From positions 186,001-250,000 of the forward strand of contig NZ_VTTI01000004.1 in NCBI RefSeq assembly GCF_008641105.1: a stretch of DNA of 64,000 bases, read 5' to 3'. The position numbers and the translations under genes are program-made. Each line of letters starts with the position of its first letter. Position 1 is the first letter of the stretch. This DNA is from Halopseudomonas salina (GTDB lineage Bacteria > Pseudomonadota > Gammaproteobacteria > Pseudomonadales > Pseudomonadaceae). The notes beneath the pieces are model-generated. The model was not told the DNA's origin, made no database searches, and saw only the letters and a program-made list of their open reading frames with translations. Of this stretch, positions 1-10,112 are shown one piece after another.

Positions 1-264
1 CGTCGACTGGTCGACGGTGAGAAAAACGTACGCATTATTCATCAGAGCCTCGCCGTGAAGGCGCATCTGCATACACTCGGTGGATTTTCCGCACATGCCG
101 GCCAGTCACAACTCATTGAATGGCTTGGGCACTTCAAACGCAGTCCTGAAATCTATCTGGTGCATGGTGAGCTGGAAAAGAGCGAAGCGCTTGCAGCGGC
201 GATAAAAGCCCGCCTTGGCTGGCTGGCAACTATCCCGGAGCTGGATGAGCAAATAGCGTTTTGA
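1..264 (+). CDS. MBL-fold RNA/DNA-processing exonuclease, C-terminal fragment
   Basis: The open frame runs in from the left edge, so only the last 87 residues are seen. They contain the pattern GGFSAHAGQ and the ending VHGE followed by an alkaline helix, which is the RMMBL (beta-CASP associated) C-terminal motif of metallo-beta-lactamase fold nucleases of the YSH1/CPSF73-like group. The His of SAHA and the His of VHGE are metal or substrate ligands in this family. The metal-binding HxHxDH core lies outside the window. A substrate cannot be deduced. It sits 30 bp before the LOG-family gene on the same strand and may be co-transcribed with it. Confidence 0.85.
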   Translation, partial: RRLVDGEKNVRIIHQSLAVKAHLHTLGGFSAHAGQSQLIEWLGHFKRSPEIYLVHGELEKSEALAAAIKARLGWLATIPELDEQIAF

Positions 265-294
265 CGAGCATGCAAACTGATACTGGAACTGTCG

Positions 295-1383
295 ATGACC
301 GATGACAAAGACCCGGCGGACTACCTGACACGGCATGTGCAGACCGGTGGAACGGGGTTACAGCAAAAAATCGATGCGCTGGTCGATGCCAGCGCTGGCA
401 ATAGCGCAAACGCTCCGCTCTACCGTGAGATGATTCTCAACATCGTACGCATGGCACAGGCTGACAGGGACCGTTGGGACGCCAAGATCATGCTGCAAAC
501 CATTGCCGAACTCGAGCAGGCCTTCGCCCGACTCGAGATGTTCAAGCGCCGCCGCAAGGTAACCGTATTCGGTTCGGCTCGAACCCACGTTGACCATCAG
601 CTGTATGCCCTGGCACGCGATATGGGCAGAACCCTTGCCCAGAATGACTATATGACCATCACTGGAGCTGGCAATGGCATCATGGGTGCAGCTCATGAAG
701 GGGCCGGTCTGGACAACAGTCTCGGCTTCAATATCACCTTGCCGTTCGAGCAGCGCTCCAACGACATCGTATACAACACAGATCATGACCTGCGTTTCAG
801 ATTTTTCTTTTTGCGCAAGCTGTTTTTCGTCAAGGAAGCTGACGCGCTGGTTCTATGCCCGGGAGGCTTTGGCACTCTGGATGAAACCCTGGAGGTGCTG
901 ACGCTGATCCAGACCGGCAAGAGTCCGGTAGTACCCATTATCCTGCTCGACGTTCCCGATGGTGGCTTCTGGGACGGTCTGCTGACTTTTTTCAAAAACC
1001 AGATGTGTGATCAGGGATACATACTTGAGGCCGACTTCAATCTGATCACACTGGCGCGCTCACCTGATCAGGCCATGCAGGAAATTCTGCACTTCTACAG
1101 CAATTACCATTCATCCAGATGGGTTGATAGGCGCTATCAGCTGCGGATGCACAAGCCACTGAGCGATCTCACACTGGACCAGATCAACGAACAATTCAAT
1201 GATATTTGCGAAGGAGGGGATTTCGAGCAGGTAGGTACCGGATGCCCAGATCCGGATGAGCCAGAATTGGATGGAATGCATCGTCTGGTATTCAGCTTTA
1301 ACGGCCGCCATCAGGGCCGGTTAAGAGCACTTATCAATTACGTCAATCGAGTCGAAAATCTGCGAAACCCCGGTAGCGCATGA
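295..1383 (+). CDS. LOG-family (TIGR00730-like) Rossmann-fold protein
   Basis: This 362-residue protein belongs to the LOG (cytokinin riboside 5'-monophosphate phosphoribohydrolase / lysine decarboxylase-like) superfamily. The nucleotide-binding fold shows VFGSAR at 91-96, GAGNGIM at 124-130 and the signature PGGFGTLDE at 189-197, whose Glu and Arg residues cleave the N-glycosidic bond of nucleoside monophosphates in characterised LOGs. It is longer than plant-type LOGs (about 200 residues), with about 85 extra N-terminal and 100 extra C-terminal residues. The physiological substrate is unknown. Its 3' end overlaps the 3' end of recX on the other strand by 41 bp. The neighbourhood (next to recX-recA) is as in Pseudomonas. 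Confidence 0.85.
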   Translation: MTDDKDPADYLTRHVQTGGTGLQQKIDALVDASAGNSANAPLYREMILNIVRMAQADRDRWDAKIMLQTIAELEQAFARLEMFKRRRKVTVFGSARTHVDHQLYALARDMGRTLAQNDYMTITGAGNGIMGAAHEGAGLDNSLGFNITLPFEQRSNDIVYNTDHDLRFRFFFLRKLFFVKEADALVLCPGGFGTLDETLEVLTLIQTGKSPVVPIILLDVPDGGFWDGLLTFFKNQMCDQGYILEADFNLITLARSPDQAMQEILHFYSNYHSSRWVDRRYQLRMHKPLSDLTLDQINEQFNDICEGGDFEQVGTGCPDPDEPELDGMHRLVFSFNGRHQGRLRALINYVNRVENLRNPGSA

Positions 1384-1786
1384 AATTGAGCTGTTTCGCA
1401 CGCTGCTTGAGATCTTCTGCAGGGCCTTCAGGAAAGCGTTTGGCGAATGCCACGCTGGCCCGTTTGGACCAATCCCAGTCCAGTCCCAGCACGTCGCTGA
1501 CAAGATGCTCGGCCACGCCGCGCTCGCGTAACTCCTCTGCAAGTCGCTGCGGGCCGTAACCACGCTGAACCCGGGCATGCACGTAGGCCTCGCAGAATCG
1601 CTCGTCGCTTAGTAGGCCATCTTCCTGCAATTGATCGATCACTGCTTCACACTGGTCGGTAGAAGCGCCACGCAGCTTTAGCTTGCGTAGCATTTCGAGC
1701 CGGCTATGCTCACGTCGCGCCAGCAAGTCCAGCGCGCTGCGCCGGATTTCCTGGGGCGTTTCAAGCTGCTGCTGACGACCAAACAT
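1343..1786 (-). CDS. recX: Regulatory protein RecX
   Basis: This 147-residue protein modulates RecA by binding and inhibiting its filaments. The family features are visible: an N-terminal helical repeat with LLARREHSRLEMLRKL, a middle LSDERFCEAYVHARVQRGYGP segment, and the C-terminal KQLNFMRYRGFADF motif typical of RecX. The length is normal (about 150). It starts 14 bp downstream of the recA stop codon on the same strand, so it is probably expressed by read-through from the SOS-controlled recA promoter. Its 3' end runs 41 bp into the convergent LOG-family gene. Confidence 0.95.
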   Translation of the reverse strand: MFGRQQQLETPQEIRRSALDLLARREHSRLEMLRKLKLRGASTDQCEAVIDQLQEDGLLSDERFCEAYVHARVQRGYGPQRLAEELRERGVAEHLVSDVLGLDWDWSKRASVAFAKRFPEGPAEDLKQRAKQLNFMRYRGFADFRLD

Positions 1787-1800
1787 GATGTCGCGTCAGA

Positions 1801-2841
1801 TTACAGATCAACGTCGGCGCTGGCCTCGACAGCCGCTGCCTTGGCGTTGCTGGGCTTGGGCAACAGCTGATCACGAATAGCCTTCTCGATCTCGTCGGCA
1901 ATGGCCGGATTCTCGGCCATGTATTTGGCTGCATTGGCCTTGCCCTGGCCAATCTTGTTGCCCTTGTAGGCATACCAGGCGCCGGATTTCTCGACCAGGC
2001 CAATTTGCACGCCCAGATCGATGATCTCGGCATTGTGATAGATGCCGGAACCGTAGAGGATCTGAAATTCAGCCTGACGGAACGGAGGCGCCACCTTGTT
2101 TTTGACTACCTTGACGCGGGTCTCACTACCCACTACTTCGTCGCCTTCCTTCACCGCGCCGGTACGGCGGATATCCAGACGGACGGAGGAGTAGAACTTC
2201 AGCGCGTTACCACCTGTAGTGGTTTCCGGGTTGCCGAACATCACGCCGATCTTCATGCGGATCTGGTTGATGAAAATAACCAGGCAATTGGCGTTCTTGA
2301 TGTTACCGGTAATCTTGCGCAGGGCCTGGGACATCAGGCGGGCCTGCACACCGACGTGGTGATCACCCATCTCGCCCTCGATTTCGGCCTTGGGTACCAG
2401 GGCTGCTACCGAGTCGATGACAATTACGTCGACCGCGTTGGAGCGTACCAGCATGTCGGTAATTTCCAGAGCCTGCTCACCGGTATCAGGCTGAGAAACC
2501 AGCAGATCATCCACGATCACACCAAGCTTGCCGGCATATTCGGGATCCAGTGCGTGCTCTGCGTCAACGAAAGCACAGGTAGCACCTTGCTTCTGCGCCT
2601 GGGCAATGACCGAGAGAGTCAGTGTGGTTTTACCTGAAGATTCCGGACCATAAATCTCGACGACCCGGCCCCTGGGCAAACCTCCCAGGCCCAGGGCAAT
2701 ATCCAACCCCAGGGAACCGGTTGAGATTGACGGGATGGCCATACGCTCTTGATCACCCATGCGCATCACCGCACCCTTGCCAAACTGACGTTCAATCTGA
2801 CTCAAGGCAGCCGTAAGCGCCTTTTTCTTGTTGTCGTCCAT
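1801..2841 (-). CDS. recA: Recombinase RecA
   Basis: This is full-length RecA (346 residues), the ATP-dependent strand-exchange protein and co-protease for LexA. The Walker A motif GPESSGKTT lies at residues 65-73. The conserved start [12 protein letters not shown], the MGD and ISTGSLGLD segments, and the acidic-ended C-terminus are all present. The start ATG is preceded by an AAGAGGA ribosome-binding site. A LexA box lies about 53 bp upstream (2894-2909), so it is SOS-induced. The order cinA-recA-recX on one strand is the usual gamma-proteobacterial arrangement. Confidence 0.99.
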   Translation of the reverse strand: MDDNKKKALTAALSQIERQFGKGAVMRMGDQERMAIPSISTGSLGLDIALGLGGLPRGRVVEIYGPESSGKTTLTLSVIAQAQKQGATCAFVDAEHALDPEYAGKLGVIVDDLLVSQPDTGEQALEITDMLVRSNAVDVIVIDSVAALVPKAEIEGEMGDHHVGVQARLMSQALRKITGNIKNANCLVIFINQIRMKIGVMFGNPETTTGGNALKFYSSVRLDIRRTGAVKEGDEVVGSETRVKVVKNKVAPPFRQAEFQILYGSGIYHNAEIIDLGVQIGLVEKSGAWYAYKGNKIGQGKANAAKYMAENPAIADEIEKAIRDQLLPKPSNAKAAAVEASADVDL

Positions 2842-2893
2842 TGTGCATCCTCTTGGAGTGGCGGGTACGCGAGTGCCCGGAAAACGAAAACTA

Positions 2894-2909
2894 CTGTATA
2901 TATGGTCAG
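2894..2909 (-). promoter_or_regulatory. LexA (SOS) box of recA
   Basis: On the plus strand the sequence reads CTGTATATATGGTCAG, which matches the gamma-proteobacterial LexA operator CTGT-N8-ACAG except for one base in the right half. It is 53 bp upstream of the recA start, in the AT-rich promoter region between cinA and recA. Confidence 0.88.
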
Positions 2910-2951
2910 TATTATTTCACAGAAGTCTGCCGCCGCCTACCCCTTGTTTAA

Positions 2952-3473
2952 TCAGGTTGAGGACTGGCTCACAGCCAACTGCTCTGCGGCCTTGATCAGG
3001 CCCTCCAGAGAGTGCAAAACGGTCTGGGCGCGCACTTCCCGGCGATTGCCCTGCAAACGGCGGCAGCCGGAGCTGACTGTGCCGTCGCGCAGGGCCCAGG
3101 CAAACCATACCGTGCCCACCGGCTTCTCTGCGGTCCCACCATCCGGACCGGCGATGCCACTTACCGCGACCGCAATATCAGCTTCAGCGGCTGCCAGCGC
3201 ACCACTGGCCATCGCGCGCACCACCGGCTCACTTACCGCACCATGAGCCTGCAGATCACCCTCATGCACGCCCAGCCAACGGCTTTTGCTCTGATTGGCA
3301 TAGGTGACAAAGCCCGTCTGGAACCAGGCAGAGCTGCCACTGACGCGAGTGATGGCCTCACAGATGCCGCCTCCGGTGCAAGATTCTGCTGCACTCACAT
3401 TCAAGCCGTGACGCTGCAATACATTGCCCAGCCGGGCGGCCGTAGCGTCAATCAAGTGATCATAGTTCGACAT
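2952..3473 (-). CDS. cinA: CinA-family nicotinamide-nucleotide amidohydrolase (PncC)
   Basis: This is a stand-alone C-terminal CinA domain (173 residues). It deamidates nicotinamide mononucleotide to nicotinate mononucleotide in pyridine nucleotide salvage. The conserved AAESCTGGGI with the catalytic Ser, TYANQSKSRWLGV, and AVSGIAGPDGGT-PVGTVWFAW segments are present. An upstream in-frame ATG exists at 3554, but the start at 3473 has a strong GAGAGGAG ribosome-binding site and matches the family N-terminus. It lies directly upstream of recA on the same strand, as in many Pseudomonas. Confidence 0.93.
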   Translation of the reverse strand: MSNYDHLIDATAARLGNVLQRHGLNVSAAESCTGGGICEAITRVSGSSAWFQTGFVTYANQSKSRWLGVHEGDLQAHGAVSEPVVRAMASGALAAAEADIAVAVSGIAGPDGGTAEKPVGTVWFAWALRDGTVSSGCRRLQGNRREVRAQTVLHSLEGLIKAAEQLAVSQSST

Positions 3474-3695
3474 GCGCACTCCTCTCATAAAACTGAATAG
3501 ACTATGCCAGTCTCCAACTACGGATTCATCCCCCGGGTTATCCGGTGGTGGCACTTGATGTTTTCAACTGTTTTTGACCTTGCCGGTTTGCTACTCTGGC
3601 GCGCTACCCCAGTCGCTCCCTCCAGATCCATGTGCTGAAACCCCTGCGCGACTCTGTGCGATGCGATGAAATAACCTGATTTTCAATGGATTAAG

Positions 3696-6284
3696 ATGAA
3701 AAAAGAAGCTCGAAACCAGCCATCCGGATCTAGCCACACACCGATGATGCAGCAGTACTTCGGGATCAAGCAGCACCATCCGCACGAGCTGCTGTTTTAT
3801 CGCATGGGGGATTTCTACGAGCTGTTTTTTGATGATGCGAAAAAAGCTGCGCGCCTACTCGACATTACCCTGACTGCCCGCGGACAGTCCGGCGGCCAAC
3901 CCATTCCGATGGCCGGCATTCCCTATCACGCCGCAGAAGGTTATCTGGCCCGACTGGTGAAGCTTGGCGAGTCTGTGGTGATCTGCGAACAGATCGGCGA
4001 TCCGGCTACCAGCAAGGGGCCGGTAGAAAGGCAGGTGGTTCGCATCCTCACACCCGGCACGGTCAGTGACGAGGCTTTGCTGGACGAGCGGCGCGACAAC
4101 CTGTTGGCCGCACTGGTCGGTAGCGAGCGAGGTTTTGGCCTGGCCACGCTGGATATCAATAGCGGGCGTTTCTGTGTGATGGAATTACAGGGCTGGGAAA
4201 CACTACTGGGTGAGCTAGAGAGACTGGCACCTGCAGAATTGCTGATACCCGATGACTGGGAGACGAACACGCCAATCGAGCGACGTCGTGCGGTGCGCCG
4301 ACGAGCACCCTGGGAGTTTGATCGCGATAGCGCATTCAAATCTCTGACCCAACAATTCGGCACCAAGGACCTGGTCGGCTTCGGCTGCAACGACCTGACG
4401 CTGGGGCTGGGTGCGGCCGGTGCGCTGATGTGTTACGCCAAGGAAACCCAACGTATCGCGTTGCCGCACATCCGTAGCCTCATTCTGGAGCGTTTCGAGG
4501 ACAGCGTGATCATTGACAGTGCCAGCCGGCGCAACCTGGAAATCGACAGCAATCTGTCCGGCGGGCGCGACAACACTTTGCTGGACGTGCTCGATCATAC
4601 CGCCACCGCCATGGGCAGCCGTCTGCTGGCCCGCTGGCTGAATCGCCCGTTGCGTGATGCAAAGGTACTGCAAGCACGACAGGACAGCATCACTACGCTT
4701 TTACAGCAGCATTACCACGAGGAATTACAACCCGCACTCAAGGGTATTGGCGATATTGAGCGCATTCTTGCTCGCATCGCGCTGCGCTCGGCGCGCCCGC
4801 GGGACCTGGCGCGTCTACGTGACTCCCTCGCCGCCCTGCCCGCCTTGCAACAGGCCCTGGAACCTCTGGAAACAGCGCATCTGCAACATCTGGCTGGGGA
4901 AGTCGGCGTGTATCCGGAACTGGCCGAACTGCTCCAAAGGGCCGTGATTGAAAATCCCCCGGCGGTCCTGCGCGACGGCGGGGTAATCAAGCCAGGCTAC
5001 GACGCGGACCTTGACGAACTGCAGAATATCAGCGAAAACGCCGGGCAATACCTGATCGACCTGGAAACCCGTGAGCGCGAACGCACCGGTCTCTCCACCC
5101 TGAAGGTCGGCTACAATCGGGTACACGGGTATTTCATCGAACTGTCTCGGGGCCAGTCAGCTCAGGCGCCAGCCGACTATGTAAGACGCCAGACGCTCAA
5201 GGGCGCTGAGCGCTTTATTACCCCTGAGCTGAAAACCTTTGAGGACAAAGCCCTGTCTGCACGCAGCCGCGCTCTTGCCCGTGAAAAACAACTGTACGAA
5301 GATTTGCTCGACCGTCTCAATGAAGACCTGGCACGTCTACAGGACACCGCTGCGGGCCTGGCTGAACTCGATGTGCTCGCCACGCTGAGCGAGCGTGCAA
5401 GCACGCTGGATTACCAGCGGCCAACCTTTATCCAGGGCAGCCAGTTGTGCATAGAACAAGGCCGGCACCCGGTCGTGGAGCATGTTCTGGACGGTCCATT
5501 TGTCGCCAATGATCTGCACCTGGATCCCGACACCCGCATGCTGATCATTACCGGCCCGAACATGGGTGGTAAATCGACCTACATGCGTCAGACCGCGCTG
5601 ATCGTGCTGCTCGCGCATATCGGCAGCTTTGTGCCGGCACGCACCGTGGAAATGTCCATGGTGGACCGCATCTTCACCCGTATCGGTTCCAGTGATGACC
5701 TGGCCGGTGGTCGCTCAACCTTCATGGTCGAGATGAGTGAGACGGCCAACATCCTGCATAACGCCACCGACGCTAGCCTTGTACTCATGGATGAAGTGGG
5801 CCGCGGCACCAGCACCTTCGATGGCCTGTCGCTGGCCTGGTCAGCGGCCGAGTATCTGGCCCGGGTGCGCGCATTCACCCTCTTTGCCACCCACTACTTC
5901 GAGCTCACCGGCCTGGTCGATACTGACCCGGGTGTGGCCAACGTGCACCTTAATGCCACCGAGCATAATGAGCGCATCGTCTTTCTGCATAGCGTACTCC
6001 CGGGCCCCGCGAGCCAGAGCTACGGCTTGCAGGTAGCCCAGTTGGCTGGCGTGCCACGTCAGGTAATAGATCGTGCGCGTGAGCATCTGGCGGCGCTGGA
6101 GCAACAGAGTCTCAGCCAACAGGGCAAGCCCGAAACGCCGACACAAAAAAAACCTCTGCAGAACGACCTGTTTGCAATGGCGCCGCATCCATTGGTCGAG
6201 CAATTACACCAACTCAAGCCCGACGAGCTGACCCCCAAACAGGCACTCGAGCTGCTTTATGAGTGGAAGGCGGAGCACAAATAA
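3696..6284 (+). CDS. mutS: DNA mismatch repair protein MutS
   Basis: This 862-residue ATPase recognises base mismatches and starts methyl- or nick-directed repair with MutL. The N-terminal mismatch-binding domain shows [11 protein letters not shown], whose Phe and Glu contact the mismatch. The P-loop GPNMGGKST starts near residue 620, followed by the Walker [13 protein letters not shown]. The C-terminal [18 protein letters not shown] tail is typical. Length matches Pseudomonas MutS (about 855). The first ATG was chosen; an internal Met-Met at residues 17-18 precedes the conserved core. It is divergent from cinA, with a 222 bp gap. Confidence 0.99.
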   Translation: MKKEARNQPSGSSHTPMMQQYFGIKQHHPHELLFYRMGDFYELFFDDAKKAARLLDITLTARGQSGGQPIPMAGIPYHAAEGYLARLVKLGESVVICEQIGDPATSKGPVERQVVRILTPGTVSDEALLDERRDNLLAALVGSERGFGLATLDINSGRFCVMELQGWETLLGELERLAPAELLIPDDWETNTPIERRRAVRRRAPWEFDRDSAFKSLTQQFGTKDLVGFGCNDLTLGLGAAGALMCYAKETQRIALPHIRSLILERFEDSVIIDSASRRNLEIDSNLSGGRDNTLLDVLDHTATAMGSRLLARWLNRPLRDAKVLQARQDSITTLLQQHYHEELQPALKGIGDIERILARIALRSARPRDLARLRDSLAALPALQQALEPLETAHLQHLAGEVGVYPELAELLQRAVIENPPAVLRDGGVIKPGYDADLDELQNISENAGQYLIDLETRERERTGLSTLKVGYNRVHGYFIELSRGQSAQAPADYVRRQTLKGAERFITPELKTFEDKALSARSRALAREKQLYEDLLDRLNEDLARLQDTAAGLAELDVLATLSERASTLDYQRPTFIQGSQLCIEQGRHPVVEHVLDGPFVANDLHLDPDTRMLIITGPNMGGKSTYMRQTALIVLLAHIGSFVPARTVEMSMVDRIFTRIGSSDDLAGGRSTFMVEMSETANILHNATDASLVLMDEVGRGTSTFDGLSLAWSAAEYLARVRAFTLFATHYFELTGLVDTDPGVANVHLNATEHNERIVFLHSVLPGPASQSYGLQVAQLAGVPRQVIDRAREHLAALEQQSLSQQGKPETPTQKKPLQNDLFAMAPHPLVEQLHQLKPDELTPKQALELLYEWKAEHK

Positions 6285-6429
6285 TGCCTGTAAATGAGAG
6301 ATATTTGCATTAAGACGCGGCGATCATGTTGCGAACTTCGGCAAATATCATCGTCGCTCTGTACCAGAATGCAAAAACTGCTAGACTACGCGCCATTAAT
6401 CAAGACCGACTTATTCCGGAGACCCCGCC

Positions 6430-6753
6430 ATGACTTTTGTTGTTGTAGACAACTGCATCAAGTGCAAATACACCGATTGCGTTGAGGTCTGCCCCGTCGA
6501 TTGCTTCTACGAGGGTCCAAACTTCCTCGTTATTCACCCCGACGAATGTATTGACTGCGCCCTCTGCGAGCCAGAATGCCCGGCCAATGCCATTTTTTCC
6601 GAGGACGAAGTGCCGGAAGACATGCAGGAGTTCACTGAGCTCAATGCCGAGCTGGCAGAGATCTGGCCGAACATTACCGAGAAGAAAGAGTCCCTGCCCG
6701 ACGCTGAAGAGTGGGATGGCGTGCCTGACAAGCTGCAATACCTGGAGCGCTGA
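6430..6753 (+). CDS. fdxA: 7Fe ferredoxin FdxA
   Basis: This 107-residue electron carrier carries one [3Fe-4S] and one [4Fe-4S] cluster, as in Azotobacter ferredoxin I. By family pattern Cys9, Cys17 and Cys50 hold the 3Fe cluster, and Cys21, Cys40, Cys43 and Cys46 hold the 4Fe cluster; Cys12 and Cys25 are the extra conserved cysteines. The long acidic C-terminal extension is typical. The ATG has a CGGAG ribosome-binding site. A rho-independent terminator follows 24 bp after the stop. The mutS-fdxA pair is conserved in Pseudomonas. Confidence 0.98.
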   Translation: MTFVVVDNCIKCKYTDCVEVCPVDCFYEGPNFLVIHPDECIDCALCEPECPANAIFSEDEVPEDMQEFTELNAELAEIWPNITEKKESLPDAEEWDGVPDKLQYLER

Positions 6754-6776
6754 GGCGTCTCGCAGTCGAAGAATTG

Positions 6777-6802
6777 AAAGCCGGCCAATGCGCCGGCTTT
6801 TT
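6777..6802 (+). terminator. Rho-independent terminator of fdxA
   Basis: A 9-bp stem (AAAGCCGGC / GCCGGCTTT) with loop CAATGC is followed by a run of T, 24 bp after the fdxA stop codon. Confidence 0.9.
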
Positions 6803-6834
6803 CATGTCTGCCTCTTGAAAACTCAAATCGCAGA

Positions 6835-6965
6835 CAAAAAAAGGGGCGGGATAAACCCGCCCACTCTTTCATTCCCTATGTGAAATCCTTATCCAGTCGT
6901 CCTGACTCCATCACCCTGATGATCCCTGTCTGGCATCCTGCCTGACTGCGTGATCCGTCACACAT
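6835..6965 (-). ncRNA. rsmZ: RsmZ-like regulatory small RNA (RsmA/CsrA titrator)
   Basis: This RNA of about 131 nt is read on the minus strand and should sequester the translational repressor RsmA/CsrA. It holds eight GGA motifs (minus-strand order near 6955, 6937, 6924, 6908, 6901, 6893, 6887 and 6874). Hairpins present GG in the loop: a 7-bp stem 6964-6947 with loop CGGA; GGC-AGGAT-GCC at 6942-6932; CATC-AGGGT-GATG near 6921-6909; and AGTC-AGGAC-GACT at 6907-6895. It ends in a strong terminator. A -10 box sits just upstream and a GacA-type palindrome about 170 bp upstream. The position next to fdxA is the known location of rsmZ in Pseudomonas. The start is inferred from the -10 box. No reading frame fits. 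Confidence 0.9.
6836..6862 (-). terminator. Rho-independent terminator of rsmZ
   Basis: On the minus strand GGGCGGG - TTTAT - CCCGCCC is followed by C and seven T. No protein gene on this strand reads into it without first crossing the separate groEL terminator, which supports an independent small transcript. Confidence 0.9.
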
Positions 6966-6971
6966 GGGTAC

Positions 6972-6999
6972 ATAATACTGCTCAACCCAATGTAAGCAA
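6972..6999 (-). promoter_or_regulatory. Promoter of rsmZ
   Basis: On the minus strand a -10 box TATTAT (6977-6972) lies seven bases before the inferred start at about 6965. The -35 region (TTGCTT, 6999-6994, 16-bp spacer) is a poor match to consensus, as expected for a promoter that depends on an activator. Confidence 0.7.
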
Positions 7000-7126
7000 G
7001 TGTGAAATTTAGCGCTAAAACACCATTCTCATATTTTAATAACTTTATTTTTCAAGCACTTACTATTTTTCTGAGAGAAAATCTACCAAGTGCTGACAGC
7101 CGCTGGCAGATTTTGCTTACAAAGCT

Positions 7127-7144
7127 TGTAGGCAAACACTTACA
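7127..7144. promoter_or_regulatory. GacA-type upstream activating sequence of rsmZ
   Basis: The 18-bp element TGTAGGCAAACACTTACA matches the GacA binding consensus TGTAAG-N6-CTTACA at 11 of 12 defined positions. It lies about -162 to -179 relative to the inferred rsmZ start, and far-upstream placement is known for rsmZ. It overlaps a second near-palindrome, TACAAAGCTTGTA (7118-7130). An AT-rich stretch (7015-7080) separates it from the promoter and could bind architectural proteins; that last point is inference. Confidence 0.82.
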
Positions 7145-7225
7145 AAAAAGACACTGCACAACAGGAACATTTATCTCAGGCACCAGTCTCAGGCTACCGA
7201 ATTCACATCTTCCCTGAATCTGCAG

Positions 7226-7259
7226 ATAAAAAAACCCGGCACCTTGCGGTGCCGGGTTT
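7226..7259 (-). terminator. Rho-independent terminator of groEL
   Basis: A 12-bp perfect stem (AAACCCGGCACC / GGTGCCGGGTTT) with a 4-base loop is followed, on the minus strand, by a T-run. It lies 26 bp after the groEL stop. Confidence 0.93.
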
Positions 7260-7284
7260 CGGGTCTTGCCTGGAGGCAGTCGGC

Positions 7285-8976
<1,692 letters not shown>

Positions 8977-8981
8977 TTAAC

Positions 8982-9275
8982 TCAGCTTTCCAACACGCCA
9001 TAGATTTCGGATTCGCTCATGATCAACAGGTCTTCGCCGTCGATCTTGATAGTGTTGCTGCCTGAATAAGGGCCGAAGACAACCTTGTCGCCTTCTTTGA
9101 GAGCTGGAGCACGGACATCGCCATTATCCAGGATGCGACCGGTGCCCACAGCCAGCACCACGCCGGTGTTCGGCTTTTCTGCTGCGGAACCGGGCAGAAC
9201 GATACCGCCAGCGGTCTTGGTCTCTTCTTCACTGCGACGAACCACTACGCGGTCGTGTAACGGACGGATTTTCAT
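8982..9275 (-). CDS. groES: Co-chaperonin GroES (10 kDa)
   Basis: This 97-residue co-chaperonin forms a heptameric lid for GroEL. It starts with [12 protein letters not shown], has the mobile loop [12 protein letters not shown] around residues 18-29, and ends with [17 protein letters not shown]. The ATG is preceded by a GGGAGAGAT ribosome-binding site. It is the first gene of the groES-groEL operon. A sigma-32 type promoter lies about 150 bp upstream. Confidence 0.99.
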   Translation of the reverse strand: MKIRPLHDRVVVRRSEEETKTAGGIVLPGSAAEKPNTGVVLAVGTGRILDNGDVRAPALKEGDKVVFGPYSGSNTIKIDGEDLLIMSESEIYGVLES

Positions 9276-9420
9276 CGTTAGATCTCTCCCAATATTGATG
9301 TCGATTGCCGGCGAGCCGGCCTCTCAAGTTAACCGGGCCTTTCGACCCGAGGGACGCGCCAACGGCGACGTCACTGTTTTGTTGAGCCCCCACTGGGAGC
9401 CTGTAAAACTGGTGAAGCGT

Positions 9421-9448
9421 TAATGGGGCCCGCGAAAACGATTTCAAG
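9421..9448 (-). promoter_or_regulatory. Sigma-32 (heat-shock) type promoter of groES-groEL
   Basis: On the minus strand CTTGAAA (9448-9442) is followed after 13 bases by CCCCATTA (9428-9421). This closely matches the RpoH consensus CTTGAAA-N(11-15)-CCCCATNT and points toward groES, leaving a leader of roughly 140 nt. Confidence 0.88.
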
Positions 9449-9466
9449 GGCTCCATGGAAATTTTT

Positions 9467-9916
9467 TCACTCTCGATCCGCAGGCTTGTCGCGATCGATC
9501 TGCTCTTCTTTGCCCTGTTTCCACTCACCCTCAATGACGTCATGGTCCCCCTGGCGCCAGACGCCGGGACCGCCCGGGTCACCGGGTTGGAGCTGACCGC
9601 GATAGCGCCAGGCCAATAAAAGACATACCAGGGCTGCAGCGTCGGTCAGCACACCGGGGAAAACCAGCAAGATGCCGGCAAGCACACCCCACATGCCTGA
9701 CTTGAGAACACCAAAGGGTGAGCTGTCCTGGGCCATGCGGGCCTGCAGCCGTTGCAGCATTGTCCAGCCCTGACTCTGGATAACGGCCACGCCGAGAATG
9801 CCGCTGGCCAGAACCCACAACAGGGTCATACCGACACCTATCCTCTGGCCGAGCAATATCAGACCCGCCAATTCAATCAGCGGTATGGCCAGCAATGTAA
9901 AACGCACTAATGGCAT
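9467..9916 (-). CDS. fxsA: FxsA family membrane protein
   Basis: This 149-residue inner-membrane protein belongs to the FxsA family; E. coli FxsA, when overproduced, relieves exclusion of phage T7 by the F plasmid protein PifA. Hydrophobic segments lie at about 5-23, 27-46 and 74-103, with the conserved PLIEL and GILLVFPGVLTD patterns. The C-terminal 45 residues are charged and cytoplasmic. FxsA is commonly encoded beside groESL. Its native role is not established. It precedes groES on the same strand but is separated by the heat-shock promoter. Confidence 0.92.
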   Translation of the reverse strand: MPLVRFTLLAIPLIELAGLILLGQRIGVGMTLLWVLASGILGVAVIQSQGWTMLQRLQARMAQDSSPFGVLKSGMWGVLAGILLVFPGVLTDAAALVCLLLAWRYRGQLQPGDPGGPGVWRQGDHDVIEGEWKQGKEEQIDRDKPADRE

Positions 9917-10112
9917 GCGAACCTCGAAAATTATTCAGTCAAGTATGTATATGGGTACGCCACAACCGGCTTTCAACCGCCAGCCAACGCTGTCTTTTGT
10001 CCTTTCCCAGGTCAAACGATGACCGAAACGCACCCGCGGGTATTCAAAAATCGGCAGGAGTCGGGCATGCTTGCCCCCGATAAGATCCCCTTGGCTATGA
10101 GAGGTGCCAATT

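Larger units (their letters stand above)
6803..7225. other. Intergenic region fdxA-groEL
   Basis: The 531 bp between fdxA and groEL hold no convincing protein gene. They contain the fdxA terminator, rsmZ with its terminator and promoter, an AT-rich stretch at about 7015-7080, the GacA-type palindrome, and the groEL terminator. Short frames here lack ribosome-binding sites and family similarity. Confidence 0.8.
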
